Of a stretch of DNA of 64,000 nt, positions 23,701 to 34,446 are shown piece after piece. Numbering within the stretch: position 1 is the stretch's first letter; each line of letters opens with the position of its first letter. The notes under the pieces are model-generated. The model did no database searches. It worked only from the letters and a program-made list of their open reading frames with translations, and was not told the DNA's origin. The DNA lies in contig JASJFT010000055.1 of NCBI GenBank assembly GCA_030770425.1, forward strand, positions 171,965-235,964. Reading direction: 5' to 3'. Source of the DNA: Darksidea phi (Eukaryota; Ascomycota; Dothideomycetes; Pleosporales; Lentitheciaceae). A program made the position numbers and the translations under genes.

Positions 23701-24654
23701 TCATAATCCTCCGAGCATAGACAAAACCTTCCACCAATTCTCAATTCTCGAATCCCAAAACCCCAATTTCGGATCCAGTTCCACCAGCATGCAATTCCCC
23801 GATAAGACCACCGGTCTTCCCTGGGCAGCAATAACACTCTGATATATTAATATGGGAATGCCGATAAGAAGGATATTAAGAGCAGCCGCGACCTTTACCG
23901 CCAGCGCAAACTCCTTATCCCCCTCCTCACCGCGAGTTCGAATTGAGCCGAGCGCAATCAGAAGCAGTATCAAAACCGCGTAAGCCCAGACACACTGCGC
24001 CGTCTGTACCCCCCTAAACGCATGCGACCTCGCTCCTCGTTCCAGATACGCGAATCCATTGTGCGGCAGGCAGCCCTTAGAATCCGTAATACTGTACGCC
24101 ACCGTCCCAAGTTGTTTCCAGCGTTCGTGGACAATAGCGATTGTCCCGATGAACTGCAGCCCGATCGCGAGCAATTGGAATATGGCCATGAGGCCTGTTA
24201 CACAGCCCATCGAATCCTGGCATTCCATTATGCCCACGAGGTTGAGAAACCCCATGAACAAGTTCACCGAAACGTAGCCTCCGGTCTTTGCGTTTTTAAG
24301 AGCGATGCCCCATCCAACAAGCCAGTGGACCATGAGGACGAAGGGGATGAAGATTTTGGTGAAAAGCTCGAAGAAGCCTTCACCTTGGTCGAGAAATGCC
24401 GTGAAGATGCTGACGATGCTGAGGCTGAGAGTGTAGAGTGTCTCTGGCCAGCCTGGCTGGAAGGCGGCGTGGGTTGGGATAGCATCTACTTTGGTCAAGT
24501 TGTGTGTTTCTTTTATATTTTCGATGCAAGCGTCTGATTTACAGAGCTGGAATTGCTCAGTGAGATTTGTTGCTTGAGCATGGGCACAGAGAAAAAGGGC
24601 CGAGATGACTGTGAGCCACTGAAGGCGACTTTGCGTGGGACCGTTTCGGAACAT
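23701..24654 (-). CDS. Multi-pass membrane protein with signal peptide, unknown function
   Basis: A single open frame of 317 residues. A cleavable signal peptide (LTVISALFLCAHAQA) is followed by a short lumenal part with two Asn-Leu-Thr glycosylation sites and CKSDAC. About six hydrophobic segments follow: TLYTLSLSIVSIFTAFL, IFIPFVLMVHWLVGWGIAL, VNLFMGFLNLVGIM, LMAIFQLLAIGLQFIGTIAI, CVWAYAVLILLLIALGSI and AALNILLIGIPILIYQSVIA. I do not recognise a named family; lineage-specific polytopic proteins of this type are common in Pezizomycotina. No intron is needed. It faces away from the repeat-rich gap at 23 kb. Confidence 0.65.
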   Translation of the reverse strand: MFRNGPTQSRLQWLTVISALFLCAHAQATNLTEQFQLCKSDACIENIKETHNLTKVDAIPTHAAFQPGWPETLYTLSLSIVSIFTAFLDQGEGFFELFTKIFIPFVLMVHWLVGWGIALKNAKTGGYVSVNLFMGFLNLVGIMECQDSMGCVTGLMAIFQLLAIGLQFIGTIAIVHERWKQLGTVAYSITDSKGCLPHNGFAYLERGARSHAFRGVQTAQCVWAYAVLILLLIALGSIRTRGEEGDKEFALAVKVAAALNILLIGIPILIYQSVIAAQGRPVVLSGNCMLVELDPKLGFWDSRIENWWKVLSMLGGL

Positions 24655-25237
24655 CGCCGATAACCAGCACGAGATGGATTTCTGGATTCGCAGATGAATA
24701 GATCAGGCTGTCGTATAGAGAAGGATAGAATATGTCACTGCAGACCTTGCATGGAGGAACTAGAGAAAAATGGAGCACACTGCCGGCACATGAGCTGCTT
24801 AAAAGCATCGCACAGTTCATTGCATGCTATCCCGGGCGAGCTGAACATCCCATGCAACGGAACGGATTCGGTAAAAGAACAACATCACAGCCAATCATGC
24901 TAAGTGTTGCAGTGACTCGCCTACGGCATGAACACGAGTTTCTGCTCTATTGTCTATGAGCAATAGATGTGGGACCGAAAGGACGAGAGGTCATTGGTTG
25001 AGGGATGCTATGCGAGGCTGAATAGCAAGCCACGCAATGCAGCAGAATCCCAATCCGGTTGTTTTTGGATAATCGCTTCCCTAAACAGTTAGTTTGATTG
25101 GGTAGGCTGAGAACCAGGAAGCTATCTGACAGATAACTATAAATTACAAATATCGATAACAATCAAATGTTGCTGATTAAGAACTCTAGCTCGAATACAA
25201 AAGAACTTGCCAAACTCTTGCGAAGCACGGCTTTACG
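24655..25237. other. Intergenic stretch, nothing recognised
   Basis: Short overlapping frames only. It holds the presumed promoter of the membrane-protein gene to the left and the 3' end of the BYS1-like gene to the right. Confidence 0.4.
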
Positions 25238-26772
25238 TCAATACCCTTGTGCTACCACAGTTGTGGTAATGTACACGGTCACCTCAGCACATGAATCTGC
25301 TTCTTTCGTAATTGCTCCGGTTTTATCTTTGTGGGGTTCGCCATCAGGAGCGGGGGTAGAAGCCTGAAAGTCAGTCTCAGAAACCCGAGAAGTATATATG
25401 GTAGTTAGTTTCGAAGGGTCCGATGATCGCGGACCTATGTCTCTCGGACTGGCAGATCGCTTTTCGGGACCCTTGCGGAGGTCAATAGATCGGGAGGTGT
25501 GGGTTGCTGCCTGTGAAGTACTTGGTAGATTGTTGAGTGCGGGTGCACTGACGGCTGGTAGAGCGGATTCTGTGCTCGGGAAAGGCGCAGTGTTTGGGGT
25601 AGGGTCGCTGCCAACTACTGGTGCACCGTCTAAGTTTGAAGCCGATGCTTGATCCGATATAGAGATGGTGCTTGTATCAGGTTGGCCATTCATTGACGAG
25701 GCGCTTGATGCAGGTAGTACCGTACCCTCTCTAGCTGAGGGCGTCGGCGTCGAGCCGCCCGTTCTCGACACTCCGCTAGGCAAATTGTTCGCAGTTGCAA
25801 TCCAAGCATTTTGCTGATTTTCTGCTTGTCTAACGCATTTTTTCAGCAACTCAACTCAAGCTCTCAGCATGGCAATACCTACGCTACAATTGCAGGGACA
25901 GCCTTCCCAACACAAAGGTCCAATGTCATATTCCCAAAATACTCCCTTTCACAACCTAAGCTCGATTCGCCCTTTCGTGTCCTATCCCACAGATAAGCCA
26001 TCAAGCACTTGTTCTTGCCGTCGCAGTACGTGGGCGGACAGTTCGTCGTTCCAGTGTCGTTATCAAACGTCAACGAAAGACCATCTTCGTAACCAGGACA
26101 GTCAGCGATCTTGGCGTCGTGCTGCTCTACGGTAGCGGCGAAGTCATTGATGTTATCTCGCGGTCCGCAGTCGAGCAACGAGACGTCGTAGTTGATTCTG
26201 TGGAACGGATCGCCTGGCGGAGGACCTCGATTTGGGTCCTTGACGAGCGCGTACTCTAGCTGAATGATGTCGCCTGATGGCTGATCGGTTTTCGCAATCT
26301 TCACTGCAACTCCTTGGCCCGCTAGTTTATCTTCTGGGATGCAGTATAAATCAGTCGCGTTGACGTTCGTGGTGTTGAACTTCATGTATTGGGTTGTGTT
26401 GTAGATGGTCGTATTCCCATTCGCTACGTTCCAGCCAAAAGGATAGGGGCAAGTCACACGAAATGGCTCAGTCCATGTGGCGCCTGGGCGAATGGGGATC
26501 TTCTGTTCGTCGCCCGCTGTACCGAAGCCATCCTTTGGGTCTCGAGGGCCGCCGAGCGGATGGACTCCGACGGACCATACGTTTAAAGTGTCTTGACAGT
26601 GATTACGAATCTGCAGATAGCCCCAGTCACCTCCGTTCTCTTTAATTGTTCCAAAAGCTTGGCTTGGTTCTTCGGGGTTTCGAAGGGGGACATCTCGATG
26701 CTGGTAAAAGCTCGCTGCCAATGCTGATGACGCAGCCTGGAGGCAGAGGAGGAAACTTAGGAAGCGGCTCAT
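25238..26772 (-). CDS. BYS1-family secreted (thaumatin-like) protein with Ser/Thr-rich tail
   Basis: Exons 26772-25883 and 25829-25238 give 493 residues. The intron GTAGGT..TTAG (53 nt) joins VPAIVA to QAENQQNAW in frame. A signal peptide (FLSFLLCLQAASSALA) precedes a BYS1-like domain: GYLQIRNHCQDTLNVWSVGV, PIRPGATWTEPFR, QLEYALVKDP, INYDVSLLDCG, and a Cys-rich part with NCPPTYCDGKNKC. Many NxT/NxS sites suggest N-glycosylation. The second exon is low-complexity, rich in Ser, Thr, Pro and Ala, as in cell-wall-associated proteins; no clear GPI signal is seen at the C-terminus. BYS1-type proteins were first described from the yeast phase of Blastomyces; their function is not known. Confidence 0.78.
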
Positions 26773-27397
26773 AGGGCTTTTCCAAAAAGATACTGAATAA
26801 GGTGCCGGTATAGAAATGAGTTACAAAACTAAAAGTAGGAATTACACGATAAGTATCCGCAAGACGATGTACTGGGGAGAAGAGAGACAGCAATAGCAAA
26901 ACCGGGCCTTATACTTGGTACGCATGAGTCCATATGACTCGAGAAAGAAAACTGGAATCTGATATATGTTATCAAAGTGACTCACGATACTCCATAAGCT
27001 AATATAGTTAATAAAAAAAAGTGGAAAGGTACACTCTGACCCGATGATACCCCAAAGTCCAGTCTATCTCATTGAAGGGTGTCGGCTCGCGCGGAGACAG
27101 TGTTGGGGTTTACGCTATCGCCTCCACCTCAGAATGAGCCACATCTGGTCTCATAGTCGCGGTCATATAAGAAGTTGACCCAATTGTAGTCACCCCTTCA
27201 TTTTCTTCCTCCGATGAAGAAGAGGAAGAAGACTCTAACCTCGCCGCGGAGGAGGGTGAGTTAGAGGAAGTTCCACTGGTTCCCGATCGTTATGCTGTCG
27301 AGGTCACGTTCTTGGGCAGAAGCATAGTGAGCAACATTTGTCTACATAAAGACTCAAACTTTGATACTCATCAAATACCATCATCAAATACCGTCAC
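26773..27397. other. Intergenic stretch with an acidic open-frame fragment
   Basis: No gene called. At about 27195-27310 the plus strand is open and would encode an acidic peptide (SSSDEEEEEDSNLAAEEGE..), without a start codon or family match; it may be a remnant of a disordered protein. The remainder holds the BYS1 gene promoter and the 3' end of the MFS gene. Confidence 0.35.
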
Positions 27398-29113
27398 TTA
27401 CTCCCTCTTCATACCAACCCTTCCGATACCCCTCAATCCCCACCCAAACAACGCAAGTGTCGCCACGCTCCCCGCGAACAAGTACCAGAATGCTGCCCTA
27501 TACCCCTCCATCAGCGCCTCAGGGCTGTCCTTATGCTCAAACCTGCTCTGCTCCGTTATGCTCGTCGCAATAACTCCACTAGCCGCTAGTCCCACACTCT
27601 TGCCAATCTGCGCAACAGTGTTAAATACACCTCCAGCTAGCGCCTGCGTCCTCGCTGGGAATACCGATGTGATAACGAGATTCGAGACGGTGAAGAGTGC
27701 ATCGGCGCCGATAGGGTTGAGCGCTATAGCTGGGAAAGCGGCGGCCCAGTAGGACCATTCAGGTTGTATGATGCACATTAGGAGTGCACCGATGGTGGTC
27801 ATAGCGAGAGCAAAGTTGACAGCATAATCGGCCCGGACTTTGTGAGCGAGGAGGCCCATAACGATGTTTGCAAGGGCGCCTGTAATCGGAGCTGGCAGAA
27901 GGCGGACGGAGGTTTGGATTGCGGAAATCTTTTGGACATCTTGAAAGAAGAGGGTGAGGAAGGTTTCGATAGCGTTGAAAACACCCCAGGTCATGAAGAC
28001 GCCGATGCAGATGGTGGTAAAAATGCGATTGCGCCACAGAGAGTTGGGGATGATGGCTGGTCGGCCGAGCTTCTCTTGCCGACCGACCCAGAAAATGAAG
28101 GCTGGGATTAAGGCGAAGGAGATTAGGAGCGTAGTGAGGGTGGCAGGTTTGCGGATAGCCGATGAGCTTTCGCTAATCAAACTAGTACAGTGAGCTACGC
28201 TTCAGCAGGACAAAGCCAAAGACTTACGCAAAAGAGTAGGACAGCATAGCCAAAGACGCACTCCCGATAGTTATGCCAACCCAGTCAATCTCCGTCCTCA
28301 GGCGCTGCCAAACGTGCGTCTGCTTATCATTGACCTGCGGCAGCCCAAAGAAGCCCACCACAAACACAATCGAGTTGATGATAGCAGCGCTGTGGAATCC
28401 CCACCTCCACCCAATTGTGTTGGAAAAGACACCCCCCAAAGTAAGTCCCACAGAAAACCCGATAGGTTGCCCACCTCCCATAGAGGCAAAGGCAATATTT
28501 CGACTCTTGCCTTCAGGAAACGTGCTCGTAATGATACTGACAGCAGAAGGGAGACAAAAGGATATCGCGACACCCGCGAAGGCACGGAAAACAATGAGCT
28601 GTGTTGCCGTGGTCGCCAGACCACAAGCCAGCGTGAAGCCAGACTGCAATACACAACCTGTAAGATACATTGGGCGACTTCCGACAACATCGGCAACGGA
28701 ACCCAGCAACAGCAGCGTGCATCCGCATGCCAGTGCGTAGACAGAAACTGGCCTGTGCGTCATCAGACTTTCTCTTCTATTGTAACCACCTAGGCTACTT
28801 ACCAGAGGAGCAGATTCGGCGGAATGTCCAACTCTGCCGCCATCGTCGGCAAACCCACCGTTACCAAACCGGCAAGCAACGTGCTGATCATCGTCACACA
28901 AACAACGGTGACCAACACAATCGCCGTCGTACCCTTCGTGGGCTCTTCAATCCGCTCCGCTGCCACAGCATTTCGAGGTGCGTTGACAATAGGCCGTAGA
29001 TCTTCTGCCAAAGGTGGGGTGTCATCGCCTTTGGCTAAGATTTTAGGAGGTTGAGTCACGGGCGTTGATGCCGCGTAAGGCTGCAACTCTATGGACGTCG
29101 ACGTGCGCGACAT
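27398..29113 (-). CDS. MFS transporter, DHA2-type (14-TM drug:H+ antiporter-like)
   Basis: Exons 29113-28803, 28752-28228 and 28181-27398 give 539 residues. Introns are GTAAGT..ACAG (50 nt) and GTAAGT..CTAG (46 nt); the joins give NLLLWPVSVYALACGC and LSYSFALISESS. After a hydrophilic N-terminus with low sequence constraint come TM helices starting TAIVLVTVVCVTMISTLLAG. The loop GSVADVVGSRPMYLTG corresponds to the MFS motif between TM2 and TM3, and RAFAGVAISFCLPSAVSII is the TM4 motif region. The large number of hydrophobic segments and the inserted helices in the centre suggest the 14-TM DHA2 group, which exports drugs or other small molecules. Substrate unknown. Confidence 0.85.
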
Positions 29114-29482
29114 TGTCGAAAACAAGTTGTAGCTAATAGACAGACAATTCGCATGTGGAAGATGGGGAATGCCGGGTCGAAATTTTACTAGTGAGCGGAT
29201 TAGCTCCGTAATCATTACCCAAGGGCCGAAGTCGGGAAAAGGTATACGGGGCTGACTAAGACTGATTGCACCCAGCTTTGCTTGGGCATGATCGCCTTTG
29301 GCAAGCTCATGTATGTTGGCGAGGCCCAACTGATGCAGACTATCGGTGTTGGGTGAGATATAATTAAAGTAACGCAACATTCTCTGCGGGATGACGTCAT
29401 AACAGTTGTTCTAATAGAAACTGGAATGAATTTGACAAGCAGTATTACACAAGATCTTTCGTCGGAATAGCTAGATCACGAC
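29114..29482. other. Intergenic, promoter of the MFS gene
   Basis: A 369-bp interval with no gene. It carries a palindromic GATGACGTCATAAC at about 29390-29403 containing TGACGTCA, a perfect CRE-type (bZIP) site. Confidence 0.5.
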
Positions 29483-30793
29483 TCATCGGGTGGATTGTAT
29501 TCTGACAGTAACATAACCATCCTTCGACTCATCCACAAACCAACTCCTTACCCGCCCACCCACACCCGCCCACCACCCACTCCCAGCGTGCAGACCAGCA
29601 CTGATATTCATCCTCCGCGACATCTCATGTGTTCCGTGTACTGCCGCCGTCCCTATCCTATCTTCTTCTAGCTTGCTCGCTTCCACAATTTGTGCAAGCC
29701 ATTTCTGGCCATCAGCACCGCCCTTTAGTTCACCCAGATATCTTTCGATTTTGATGAAGAGGAAGACGTGTGTTGTGAGGCCGCTTTTGGGAGTGGTGAA
29801 TAGAGTGATGCGGGTGTCGCAGTTTGGTGCTGCGCATGTATGGATATGCCACCGAGGCTTCTCGCGTTGAAAAATCCGGTGACCCAAAAGCCTGAGTAGG
29901 GTGTTGGAGGGTGCAGTGGAGAGTATATTGGAGTCATTGAGCAGCATCGTATGCCACGCCTCTTCATCTCCGGTTCGTAGATGCGGACACACGCTCCAAT
30001 CTGCATCTTTCAACGCCTTTACAACTCTGCTCTTTTGTGTCTCCAGTTCCACCGCCCCCAAACTTAACACTATTTCAACTTTAGCTTCTTGCTTGCCCTG
30101 CTCTTCGACTTCGCGCACCTTAACTGTCGATCCAATACCACTGGATTTGTTACTTCCGTCCCAATGGTTACCATTGCAGGTGATATTGATAGGCATGATG
30201 CGCAATCCGGCATAGGTGACGCGATTGTGTGGACATATCTGAAGGACGCCTTGGGACCCTATGCACATCCGCTTCTCCGGCTCTTTCTTCTGCTCTACAG
30301 GTGTGAAGCATTCGTCTGAATGACTGGATTGGCAGATAGAACAAACGCGCCTCAGCCCGCCACCACCATCCTCTGCTGCGTCTAACTTGCCTTCTTTCTC
30401 TTGGACGCATAGCGCCCGAAATTTAGCCAGCTTCAGCAACCCACTATACGCTCTTCGATCCCAGCTTGACCAGCAGTGTCTCGGACCTGGAGGTCCCGAA
30501 AGTTCAGCCCTGAAACGGCGACACGTGGCGCGAAATGCCATTCTGGGGACAGCAGCACTGTAGCAGGACGCGCTGGGTTGGGAGCCAAGGTAGCTGTCGA
30601 TCTCGAGAAGGAGTTCCGTGGGTAAGCTGTGGAAGCGGCTTTGGATGCTGTTTTGAGCAGTAACATGCTCATTTGCATGGGATTTATTAGGCCCATTATT
30701 CTTTCCATCCTTCTTCTTGTGTGTCTCCGCAATGTAGGTGTGGGTAGCTTTCTGCCTGTTTTCGGGAAGTGCCGTGGAGAGGTAGGAGCCCAT
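29483..30793 (-). CDS. F-box-like protein
   Basis: A single exon of 436 residues. An F-box-like motif lies near residues 50-100 (FHSLPTELLLEIDSYLG ... FRATCRRFRAEL). A cysteine-containing middle part follows (RRVCSICQSSHSDECF, CIGSQGVLQICPHNRV). The second half contains CPHLRTGDEEAW and HTCAAPNCDTRITLF. The pattern of F-box followed by paired cysteines is common in lineage-specific F-box proteins of Pezizomycotina, presumed adaptors of SCF ubiquitin ligases. The N-terminal MGSYLSTAL could be myristoylated (Gly2), an inference only. Target unknown. Confidence 0.75.
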   Translation of the reverse strand: MGSYLSTALPENRQKATHTYIAETHKKKDGKNNGPNKSHANEHVTAQNSIQSRFHSLPTELLLEIDSYLGSQPSASCYSAAVPRMAFRATCRRFRAELSGPPGPRHCWSSWDRRAYSGLLKLAKFRALCVQEKEGKLDAAEDGGGGLRRVCSICQSSHSDECFTPVEQKKEPEKRMCIGSQGVLQICPHNRVTYAGLRIMPINITCNGNHWDGSNKSSGIGSTVKVREVEEQGKQEAKVEIVLSLGAVELETQKSRVVKALKDADWSVCPHLRTGDEEAWHTMLLNDSNILSTAPSNTLLRLLGHRIFQREKPRWHIHTCAAPNCDTRITLFTTPKSGLTTHVFLFIKIERYLGELKGGADGQKWLAQIVEASKLEEDRIGTAAVHGTHEMSRRMNISAGLHAGSGWWAGVGGRVRSWFVDESKDGYVTVRIQSTR

Positions 30794-31533
30794 GGCACAG
30801 CTTATTTGCGAAAGTAGTGCTTTCTTACGTATACACAGATTGTGACAGTAAGATGAATGAGATGTGGAAACTATCAGATGGAGAAATAGGAGTTGAAGAA
30901 GCTGAAGCGCATTATAGAAAATTGATGCCTAGCTGAACTCGCGTCCGTGTTTAGCCGCTTCGTTTACACCGGTGAAGCTGCATAGTGGCTGGAGCCTCTC
31001 TGCTGCACTAGTCAGAGCATTTGCACTGCGGCAATTCTCAAAGCTGCAATGCTACGAATACGTGCTCAGCCAGGCTTTACAGCCGGATTCTCCAGTGCCG
31101 TAGTGCCACCACTTCTGCTTAACTCACTAACGATACGATCGTGCTAACCCTATCTGGCTCTCAACTAATCACACCCATCCACTGTGCCACCACCAAACGT
31201 CACAGCCACATGCGCCACCCCAACAATGAATATCGCGACAAACACACTAAGAATTAGTCACACTTAGAATCAGGCACTAGAAAGCGAGGGCATAGGAGGT
31301 AATCTCTGAATTAAGAGCACTCCTCGCGAGAGGACAACTATCCTATCGCAAAGCTGAATGCTAAAATCTAAACCCCAAAACAAGGGATAAGTAGCTTGCG
31401 CTATTAATCAACGAAGAGAAGAAAGTTCAGAACGCCGTCGCAATGCATGAAAGTCAAAATGTCCATCTCAAATTTGCGCCCAAGTCCTCCAACATTTCTG
31501 CAAACACCTGAACCCTTGGGTTGCGAGACAGGC
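30794..31533. other. Intergenic stretch, nothing recognised
   Basis: Upstream of the F-box gene and downstream of the cupin gene. No coding or RNA signal seen. Confidence 0.4.
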
Positions 31534-32358
31534 TTAGTATCCGTATCCGCCCAACTTCTTGCACTTGGCCAAGCAGTTGTCGATATCCTGAGCGATGTTG
31601 ACAGGTATGGCCTGGCGGAAAGTCTCGATGTTCTTGCCGTCGATGGTCTTGGGGAATCCAAGCGTAGCATTGATGACGCCGGCGTTGAGGTTGAAGAAGT
31701 TCTGCGCAACCTGGCTGGTACCAGGGTCTTCAGAATTCAGCGCGGCAACGAAGGTAGCAGGTTCGCATTCGGGGTTAAACTGGTAGTGGATACTGCCCAT
31801 GGGGAAGACGGTGCCTTCGAATTTGCCCAGGTTTCCAGCAATCTCGGGGCTTCCCTGGGTCACAAGACCGTTCTCGAGGATGTAGCCGAAATCGACGGTG
31901 CCATCGACGACGGTGAGGAACTCGGTAGCGCGGGGGTGAACGTGAGGTGTGTTGATGCCGCAAGCGTTAAGGAATCCTAAGGTAGTGGAAATACCGAGAC
32001 CAGTGAGGATGGGGAAAGACTCGATGTTAGCCGCCTTTGTAGCACCGCCTTTTGCGTCCGGAAGCGCCTTCGCGCCGTTGAAGTTGAACACTGTGAGGGC
32101 GCGGAGAGTGTCGCCTGAGAGGAGAGATTCGCCTTTAGCGGTGAGGAGGCGTTGGAAGCGTTTGATGGCCGTAGGCGCTGTGAAAAGGTCGAGAAAGAGT
32201 AGCTTCTGCGCGTCATCAGATGCAGTCGGAGGCGCCGCGGCAGGAGTAGGCTGGGTTGTGGTAGCAGCGGTTGTTGAGGCATTGGCGGTTTGGCCGGGGT
32301 AAGCGTTGACAGCGCCGAAGGCAAGACAGGTCATGAAGGTTTTGGTGATAGCGACCAT
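31534..32358 (-). CDS. Secreted germin/spherulin-like cupin
   Basis: A single exon of 274 residues. Signal peptide 1-19 (MVAITKTFMTCLAFGAVNA), then a Thr/Pro/Ala-rich linker (25-48), then a cupin_1 domain. The first cupin motif GINTPHVHPRATEFLTVVDG supplies His139, His141 and Glu146; the second, GTVFPMGSIHYQF, supplies His191. All four metal ligands of the germin pattern are present. The C-terminus has two cysteines (NCLAKCKK). Germin-like proteins bind Mn and some have oxalate oxidase or superoxide dismutase activity; fungal spherulin-1-like members are stress or spherulation proteins. Which applies here is unknown. A TATA-like TATATAGG lies upstream at about 32513. Confidence 0.85.
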   Translation of the reverse strand: MVAITKTFMTCLAFGAVNAYPGQTANASTTAATTTQPTPAAAPPTASDDAQKLLFLDLFTAPTAIKRFQRLLTAKGESLLSGDTLRALTVFNFNGAKALPDAKGGATKAANIESFPILTGLGISTTLGFLNACGINTPHVHPRATEFLTVVDGTVDFGYILENGLVTQGSPEIAGNLGKFEGTVFPMGSIHYQFNPECEPATFVAALNSEDPGTSQVAQNFFNLNAGVINATLGFPKTIDGKNIETFRQAIPVNIAQDIDNCLAKCKKLGGYGY

Positions 32359-33396
32359 TTTGACTGATTATGATATTAAAGTGAGAGTGCTGTAACAGGA
32401 AGGAGATATGGAAATATTAGATGAAAGAGAAAATGTGGAGTATGATTTTGGTGATTGTGTGCAAGGAGATAATGAGATGAGGATAGAAAGAGGGTGTCCT
32501 ACGCCTATCTTTATATAGGCCTCGATGGTGCAAGCAGCAAGAAGCTGATTCGAGATCTAACAACATGCTGATCCTATTTGCGGTGACCTCTCATCATCAT
32601 CGCGGATGCATCTAAACCCGAACGCTTGATTAAGCTACGGAGCGTACCCACAGAGCACCGTGCTAATAACTTAATCGAGAAAATTAAGCTTATTCGTTTG
32701 ACAGTACCCTAAAGGGCTTAAGCAAAAACAAGGCACAACCTTGATTGGGCACTTGTTTCGAAACTCGTTTGTCTGCCGGGCGTCAGCCGGAGGCGCTAGC
32801 TGAGAGGCTGTGTCGGCCGCAGGTACCTTCGCCCATGGCAGCGAGCAGTGAGCGTAAAAGTTGCCAGTTTTGAGCAAAATACGGCAGCATGGGTATCTAT
32901 GGTACGTGAGAAAGCTTGTATCCATGTCTTGCTTGCTTGAAAATCATTGTGGTCTGGGAAATCTCGGCTCGCTGCGCTTGCGACGCCGTTATTTCTCGCG
33001 CGTGTGAAAGTTGGTTCACTGCTGGTATCTTTAGCTTTCGTTCTTGTTGCCATACCGAGGAAAATAGTCAAGTCGGCCGTCTAACCGTGCACTAGCGCCA
33101 AGCCTGGGGTGGTTGTTCCGTGTAAGCGCTGCCATAAATAGCCAGGAAAAATTTCCGTACCTTCTTCGACGTGGCAGCGCAACCTTAGGAAGATAAGTGC
33201 CCGTTGCGCATGAAACATGATTCGACTTGATGACGTTTGGAAACGTAGGTATAAAAATGGATGGATTGGAAAGAGCTGAAGACAAGGCTGCCATGCTAAC
33301 AAACAAGTGCTCGCTGAGACATCATAGGGAAGTGGTATATCCGATCTAATCATGCGATGTAAAACAGGCCGTTACGCAAACGATAACTAAGAAAAC
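32359..33396. other. Intergenic stretch, nothing recognised
   Basis: Three overlapping reverse-strand frames of about 90 codons exist but none resembles a family. The promoter of the cupin gene must lie at its left end. Confidence 0.4.
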
Positions 33397-34320
33397 TCAT
33401 GCCGACTCATATTCAACGTCGTCCATCGAATCCTCCACCACGTCCCAGAAAGGGAGTTCATCTAGCGTGAACGCGTCGTCAGAAGGAATAGACGGAGGCC
33501 CCTTCGAGTGTACGACCCCTCCATATTCCTCCGGTTCCTCCACCTCGACGATATGGTTGGCATTCGAGAAGCCTCTGTCTTCGAAGACGAGAGATGCTCG
33601 ATCGCCGGGTCCGCGCACCCTGCGGCGAAGGCGGCGAGCGGTCGAATCGATATCGTCGAGCGGGTCGTTGTCGGAGTAGCTGGAGTCGCCTTCAACGCTC
33701 TGGCTGTGGCTGCGCTTGAAGATGCCGGCACTCCATCGTTTCTTTTTCCTCCGGTAAATACGTTGTCGTTCCTCTTCGTCGGAGGAATCCTCTTGACAAT
33801 GAAGTTCTTTGAACTTGTCGATGAAGCCATTTTGTTCCAGCCTTGCTCCACTTTTGTCACTTTTTGCGTCTTCGCAGTAGTCTGGCCGTACCACCTCTAC
33901 GTCAATGTCGTAATCCGACTCTTCACTGTCCAATTCTTCAATCTCAAAGGTAACATCGGCCTCGTCAACTAGTCGGGGCGGTGCGATGAAATCTTCATAA
34001 TCGCTTTCATCATCGGATGAATCGTCATCGGATGAAGCCTGTGGAGTTGTCGCGCAGGCTTGGCCTGAAGTAGTGGACGGATGAGATGATGGCCCTCTTG
34101 ACTGTGGACGAGTGAAGTGGAACTGTGGGCCTTGGCCAATGGGCTCAATGAATTCCATTGGCGGAGACTGTGCAAGTCGCGCCATGCGTTTGTACGCAGG
34201 AGTGGTATGGTTGGATAGCGACAAGAAGCGTGGGTGAGTGCGAGTGCCCGGCGTCATGGGCGGCGACGAGGGGTGGCCGTTGAGAAAGGTGTAGGCTGGT
34301 GGGCGGTCGGTGGTCTCCAT
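33397..34320 (-). CDS. Acidic disordered protein, unknown function
   Basis: The frame is open from 34446. I favour the internal start METTDRPPAYTF at 34320 (307 residues), because the 42 residues before it are dominated by a His run encoded by a GTG microsatellite. The protein is low-complexity: Pro/Ser-rich N-terminus, then acidic clusters (SSDDDSSDDESDYEDF, EELDSEESDYDIDVEV), a basic patch (RIYRRKKKRWSAGIFKRS) and an acidic C-terminus (FWDVVEDSMDDVEYESA). No domain recognised. The alternation of acidic clusters with a nuclear-localisation-like basic patch would suit a nuclear protein, but this is only inference. Confidence 0.6.
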   Translation of the reverse strand: METTDRPPAYTFLNGHPSSPPMTPGTRTHPRFLSLSNHTTPAYKRMARLAQSPPMEFIEPIGQGPQFHFTRPQSRGPSSHPSTTSGQACATTPQASSDDDSSDDESDYEDFIAPPRLVDEADVTFEIEELDSEESDYDIDVEVVRPDYCEDAKSDKSGARLEQNGFIDKFKELHCQEDSSDEEERQRIYRRKKKRWSAGIFKRSHSQSVEGDSSYSDNDPLDDIDSTARRLRRRVRGPGDRASLVFEDRGFSNANHIVEVEEPEEYGGVVHSKGPPSIPSDDAFTLDELPFWDVVEDSMDDVEYESA

Positions 34321-34446
34321 GGCGGAGATGCGCTGGCGGTGGTTGTGGTGGTGGTGGTGGTGCTCACCGGAAAAGTGCCGCAAGGCTTGCGAGCTTGAGG
34401 CGAATATCACAAAGTGGGTGCTCACAAATGCGGTCGGATGTTCCAA

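Noticed and set aside
27195..27310. Acidic peptide frame (SSSDEEEEEDSN..)
   Set aside because: No start codon, no splice partner and no homologue recognised; kept only as a remark in the intergenic entry.
27312..28793. Plus-strand frames up to 159 codons
   Set aside because: Antisense to the MFS exons, with no signal peptide or domain.
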